DNA of 8,257 nucleotides, from positions 1 to 8,257 of the forward strand of contig JAEOSY010000178.1 of the NCBI GenBank assembly GCA_016840125.1, written 5' to 3'. A program made the translations under genes and the position numbers. A model generated the notes under the pieces. It was not told where the DNA came from. It saw only the letters and a program-made list of their open reading frames with translations, and made no database searches. The number at the start of each line of letters is the position of its first letter. Position 1 is the first letter of the stretch. Positions 6,242-8,257 of the stretch are shown here, piece after piece. Source of the DNA: Candidatus Helarchaeota archaeon (lineage in GTDB: Archaea; Asgardarchaeota; Lokiarchaeia; Helarchaeales; HEL-GB-A).

Positions 6242-6568
6242 TCATTCCAAGTCAAATCGGAATAGGTTTTTAGGGTACATTGGTTTCAGTTTTCGGAGCT
6301 CTTTAATGATTTGGAGAAATTGAAGCGCGATGAGATTGTTTGTTTTTTCATATTTTTTAACAAAAAACTTGAGGATTCGCGTAATATTTTCCGGACTCCC
6401 GCCACAATCTAGAACAATTATACTTAATACTTCATGATTTTCATTTAGATGGATTTCGATGTTATATTTCTCCGGAGGATGCAGCATAATATCTTGGATA
6501 ATGTCAGTAACTTCAGTACTCTCGTGCAGAATAAGATGAGCCATAGAGCCTCGCATTACAATTTTCAT
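6242..6568 (-). CDS. Unrecognised 108-residue alpha/beta protein
   Basis: I do not recognise this family. The product is small, soluble and mixed alpha/beta: strand-like IVMRGSMAHLILHE, helix EVTDIIQDIMLHPPE, strands YNIEIHLN and VLSIIVLDCGG (about 36-57), then a long basic helical part from about 58 to 95 (ENITRILKFFVKKYE, ALQFLQIIKELRKL), ending FRFDLE. It has one Cys, no signal peptide and no membrane segment. The strand-helix layout could suit a small ligand- or protein-binding domain, but nothing identifies a catalytic site. The first ATG (6568) fits a near-leaderless mRNA from the TATA box at 6600-6607. An internal ATG at 6544 has GAGG 4 nt upstream and could be the true start, giving 100 residues. 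It is divergent from the reductase gene and upstream of cdc48 on the same strand. Confidence 0.6.
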   Translation of the reverse strand: MKIVMRGSMAHLILHESTEVTDIIQDIMLHPPEKYNIEIHLNENHEVLSIIVLDCGGSPENITRILKFFVKKYEKTNNLIALQFLQIIKELRKLKPMYPKNLFRFDLE

Positions 6569-6591
6569 ATGATAAAACCCGTCTTATCATA
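6568..6591. repeat. Perfect 8-bp-arm inverted repeat at the start of the 108-residue gene
   Basis: TATGATAA (6568-6575), 8-nt spacer AACCCGTC, TTATCATA (6584-6591). One arm touches the ATG of the minus-strand gene and the repeat lies just downstream of its TATA candidate, so it covers the expected transcription start. It is placed as a repressor operator, or as a small 5' hairpin in the mRNA. Confidence 0.5.
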
Positions 6592-6599
6592 ATCTTCCT

Positions 6600-6607
6600 T
6601 TAATATA
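6600..6607 (-). promoter_or_regulatory. TATA box of the 108-residue gene
   Basis: The minus strand reads TATATTAA. Initiation about 25 nt downstream would be near 6577, leaving a leader of under 10 nt, so a near-leaderless transcript is likely. This supports the first ATG at 6568. Confidence 0.5.
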
Positions 6608-6668
6608 GTCTAGCAAACAAAACTATTTAGGTTTTCGTTTTTTTGTCCCAAAGAAATAGAGACAATTC

Positions 6669-6677
6669 TTTATTTAT
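6669..6677 (+). promoter_or_regulatory. TATA-box candidate for the reductase gene
   Basis: TTTATTTAT on the plus strand would place initiation near 6700, giving a leader of roughly 28 nt that contains AGGA at 6715-6718. A second AT-rich stretch at 6684-6696 is an alternative. Confidence 0.35.
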
Positions 6678-6714
6678 TCCAGTAATTATTATTAAACATA
6701 AGATTAGCAGAAGA

Positions 6715-6718
6715 AGGA
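6715..6718 (+). promoter_or_regulatory. Ribosome binding site deciding a TTG start
   Basis: AGGA lies 10 nt before the TTG at 6729. An in-frame TGA at 6720-6722 closes the frame upstream, and no ATG or GTG lies between it and the nucleotide-binding motif, so TTG is the only workable start. Confidence 0.55.
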
Positions 6719-6728
6719 TTGAGAATTA

Positions 6729-7940
6729 TTGCCTGAAGAAGTTCAGACGGATGTGGCATGTATTGGTGGAGGACCTGCAAGTGCTTTTGCAGCGCTTGAA
6801 ATTCTACGATCTCAGAAAATTAGTGTAGACATTTTTGAAGAGCATAAAAAAATTGGAATACCTGTCAATTGTGCAGGGTTAATTAGCATTGATGGGTTCA
6901 AAAAATTACGGATTAACGTTCCAGAGGAGTGCATTCAGCACAGAGTGAAAGGGTCGACATTTTATTCGCCATCAGGGCACTCAATCAGGGTAAGTAGGAA
7001 AGAGAATCAGGCATTAGTTATTGATAGAGCTAAATTTGATAGTTTTTTAATGAGTAAAGTAGAGAGTTTAAACGGAAAAGTCCATCTCAACACCAAAGTA
7101 AATTCAATAATTAAGGAAAATGAGACAGCCATCGGGTTGAGGGTGGGAAAAGATAGAACTGTAAAATGTAAAGTTGTGATTGACGGAGAGGGTGTGAGAC
7201 CAAAATTTTTAAAGGTTATGGCATTATCTCCAACCAGACGGGAAAATTTAGTACCTGCCATTCAATATGATATGGATAATGTTCAAATGGATGATAATTA
7301 TGTTGAAATATATATGGGGAGGAAGATAGCCCCAGGATTTTTTGCATATATAATACCAACATCGAATACATCTGCAAGAGTTGCGGTTGGGAGTAAATTC
7401 GGAACGACTATAGATTATCTAAAAAAATTTATTAACAAACACCCTATTGCATCAAAAAAATTGAAAAATGGTAGAGTTATAAAAAAAGGAGGCGGATTTG
7501 TTCATCTAGGAGGACCGATAAAGAAAAGTTATGCCGCAGGCTTTTTGGGAGTAGGGGATGTAGCAGGACATGTGAAGGCTACTACTGGGGGGGGAGTTGT
7601 TTTTGGAGGATTATGCGCCAAAATTGCTGGAAAGGTAGCAATAGAAGCAATTCAGAAGGACGACTTTTCTGAGAATTTCCTTAAGAAATATGAATTTAAT
7701 TGGCATCGACACTATCTAAGAGAATTACAACTGATGAAATTGCTTCGATTTTTTCTAAATGCAATGCCTGATAAAATTATTGACGAACTTTTCCTCTCAC
7801 TTAATAAGCAAAATATTACGGAATTAATAGAAGAAATGGGTGATATAGACATGCAAGGAGCGCTAATTAAACGAGTACTTTTCAGTCCACGTATTTTAAA
7901 AATTGGAATAGGGATTCTTACAGGACTTTTTTTCCATTAA
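6729..7940 (+). CDS. Geranylgeranyl-reductase-family FAD-dependent oxidoreductase
   Basis: A 403-residue flavoprotein of the family that saturates geranylgeranyl chains of archaeal membrane lipids or related isoprenoids. Seen in order: the N-terminal FAD dinucleotide fold DVACIGGGPASAFAAL (8-23) followed by strand and acidic residues VDIFEEH (33-39); a PVNCAGLIS segment (45-53), typical of the family; VIDRAKFDSFL (97-107), the family's DRxxFDxxL element; and the second FAD motif GVGDVAGHVKATTGGG (274-289). Length is near the family norm of about 400. The third Gly of the dinucleotide motif is Ser. The region 202-221 corresponds to the usual YxWxFPK substrate motif but reads FFAYIIPT. The C-terminus (379-403) is basic then hydrophobic and may touch the membrane. 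It starts with TTG (a TGA lies just upstream). Substrate may be a phospholipid, a quinone side chain or polyprenol; not decided by sequence. Confidence 0.85.
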   Translation: MPEEVQTDVACIGGGPASAFAALEILRSQKISVDIFEEHKKIGIPVNCAGLISIDGFKKLRINVPEECIQHRVKGSTFYSPSGHSIRVSRKENQALVIDRAKFDSFLMSKVESLNGKVHLNTKVNSIIKENETAIGLRVGKDRTVKCKVVIDGEGVRPKFLKVMALSPTRRENLVPAIQYDMDNVQMDDNYVEIYMGRKIAPGFFAYIIPTSNTSARVAVGSKFGTTIDYLKKFINKHPIASKKLKNGRVIKKGGGFVHLGGPIKKSYAAGFLGVGDVAGHVKATTGGGVVFGGLCAKIAGKVAIEAIQKDDFSENFLKKYEFNWHRHYLRELQLMKLLRFFLNAMPDKIIDELFLSLNKQNITELIEEMGDIDMQGALIKRVLFSPRILKIGIGILTGLFFH

Positions 7941-7987
7941 AAATTTAAGTTCTCAATAGAAACTCTTAAAATAAGTCGTGGATTAAG

Positions 7988-7997
7988 TAATTAAAAT
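7988..7997 (+). promoter_or_regulatory. TATA-box candidate for the zinc-ribbon/EF-1beta operon
   Basis: TAATTAAAAT would give initiation near 8018 and a leader of about 25 nt carrying GAGGT. Another candidate, CTTAAAATA at 7964-7972, would give a longer leader. Both lie in the 102-nt gap after the reductase gene. Confidence 0.3.
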
Positions 7998-8030
7998 CCA
8001 ATATCTTACGAAAATAATCATCATCTTCAC

Positions 8031-8035
8031 GAGGT
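8031..8035 (+). promoter_or_regulatory. Ribosome binding site that decides the zinc-ribbon start
   Basis: GAGGT ends 7 nt before the ATG at 8043 but only 1 nt before the ATG at 8037. The normal spacing favours 8043. Confidence 0.65.
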
Positions 8036-8042
8036 AATGAAT

Positions 8043-8219
8043 ATGACGTCCATAGAAACACCAGTTTGCCAGTCATGTGGAAGAATTATGATACCTAGAG
8101 AGTTTGCCGTGAAATTTGCCTGTCCGAAGTGTGGGAATGTAACAATTTGGCGTTGCGAACGTTGTCGACAATTTGCACGTCCCTATATGTGCTCAAAATG
8201 CGATTTTGAGGGACCCTAA
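8043..8219 (+). CDS. Small zinc-ribbon protein, predicted RNA-binding, translation-linked
   Basis: A 58-residue protein from ATG 8043 (two residues longer if 8037 is used; the ribosome site favours 8043). It has four CxxC knuckles: C9/C12, C27/C30, C38/C41 and C50/C53, enough to bind two zinc ions. The pattern CQSCGR, then CPKCGN, CERCRQ and CSKCDFEGP matches the archaeal COG2888 family, a predicted zinc-ribbon RNA-binding protein with a role in translation. That family is commonly next to the gene for elongation factor 1-beta, and here a gene starting MADVV begins 23 nt downstream with a strong ribosome site, so the two should be one operon. The exact role on the ribosome or RNA is not shown by sequence. 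Confidence 0.87.
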   Translation: MTSIETPVCQSCGRIMIPREFAVKFACPKCGNVTIWRCERCRQFARPYMCSKCDFEGP

Positions 8220-8230
8220 GAGATAAATTA

Positions 8231-8235
8231 GGAGG
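8231..8235 (+). promoter_or_regulatory. Strong ribosome binding site of the next gene
   Basis: GGAGG lies 7 nt before the ATG at 8243, the best Shine-Dalgarno match in the window, as expected for a highly expressed translation factor. Confidence 0.75.
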
Positions 8236-8242
8236 AATATTG

Positions 8243-8257
8243 ATGGCAGATGTTGTA
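8243..8257 (+). CDS. Start of a gene, probably translation elongation factor 1-beta (partial)
   Basis: Only five codons (MADVV) are inside the window; the gene is cut by the right edge. The identification as aEF-1beta, the nucleotide exchange factor for EF-1alpha, rests on the conserved archaeal order zinc-ribbon then EF-1beta, the very strong GGAGG site and a compatible N-terminus. Five residues alone cannot prove it. Confidence 0.6.

Overview
The window looks like the chromosome of an archaeon, probably of the Asgard group. Archaeal signs are a two-AAA-domain Cdc48/VAT ATPase, a geranylgeranyl-reductase-family flavoprotein, a tiny four-CxxC zinc-ribbon protein placed just before what looks like elongation factor 1-beta, a polyferredoxin, TATA-like boxes and GAGG-type ribosome sites. 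The Asgard hint is inference: it rests on a stand-alone Roadblock/LC7 protein with a long Pro/Gln linker, a domain class expanded in Asgard genomes. The DNA is AT-rich with very AT-rich intergenic stretches, and at least two genes appear to start with TTG.

Layout. 1-1047 (+): 3' part of a polyferredoxin gene, open at the left edge. 1051-2103 (-): AmrS-type radical SAM enzyme, convergent with the polyferredoxin across only 3 nt. 2171-2908 (-): Roadblock/LC7 protein, 67 nt upstream of amrS and likely co-transcribed with it. 3053-3316 (-): small winged-helix protein. 3317-3898: a gene-poor, AT-rich stretch with a palindrome, a doubtful 31-codon ORF and what looks like the broken end of a lost gene. 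3899-6118 (-): Cdc48. 6242-6568 (-): unrecognised 108-residue protein with a perfect inverted repeat over its start region. 6729-7940 (+): geranylgeranyl-reductase-like flavoprotein, divergent from the 108-residue gene. 8043-8219 (+): zinc-ribbon protein. 8243-8257 (+): first five codons of the next gene, probably aEF-1beta.

How the genes relate. This is mostly a mixed housekeeping neighbourhood: one-carbon or hydrogen-linked electron transfer (polyferredoxin), protein unfolding (Cdc48), isoprenoid lipid saturation (the reductase) and translation (zinc ribbon and EF-1beta). No defence island, CRISPR array, transposon, tRNA or rRNA was seen. The least explained parts are the Roadblock/amrS pair, the winged-helix gene with a palindrome at its probable promoter, the 108-residue orphan with its inverted repeat, and the remnant at 3596-3730.
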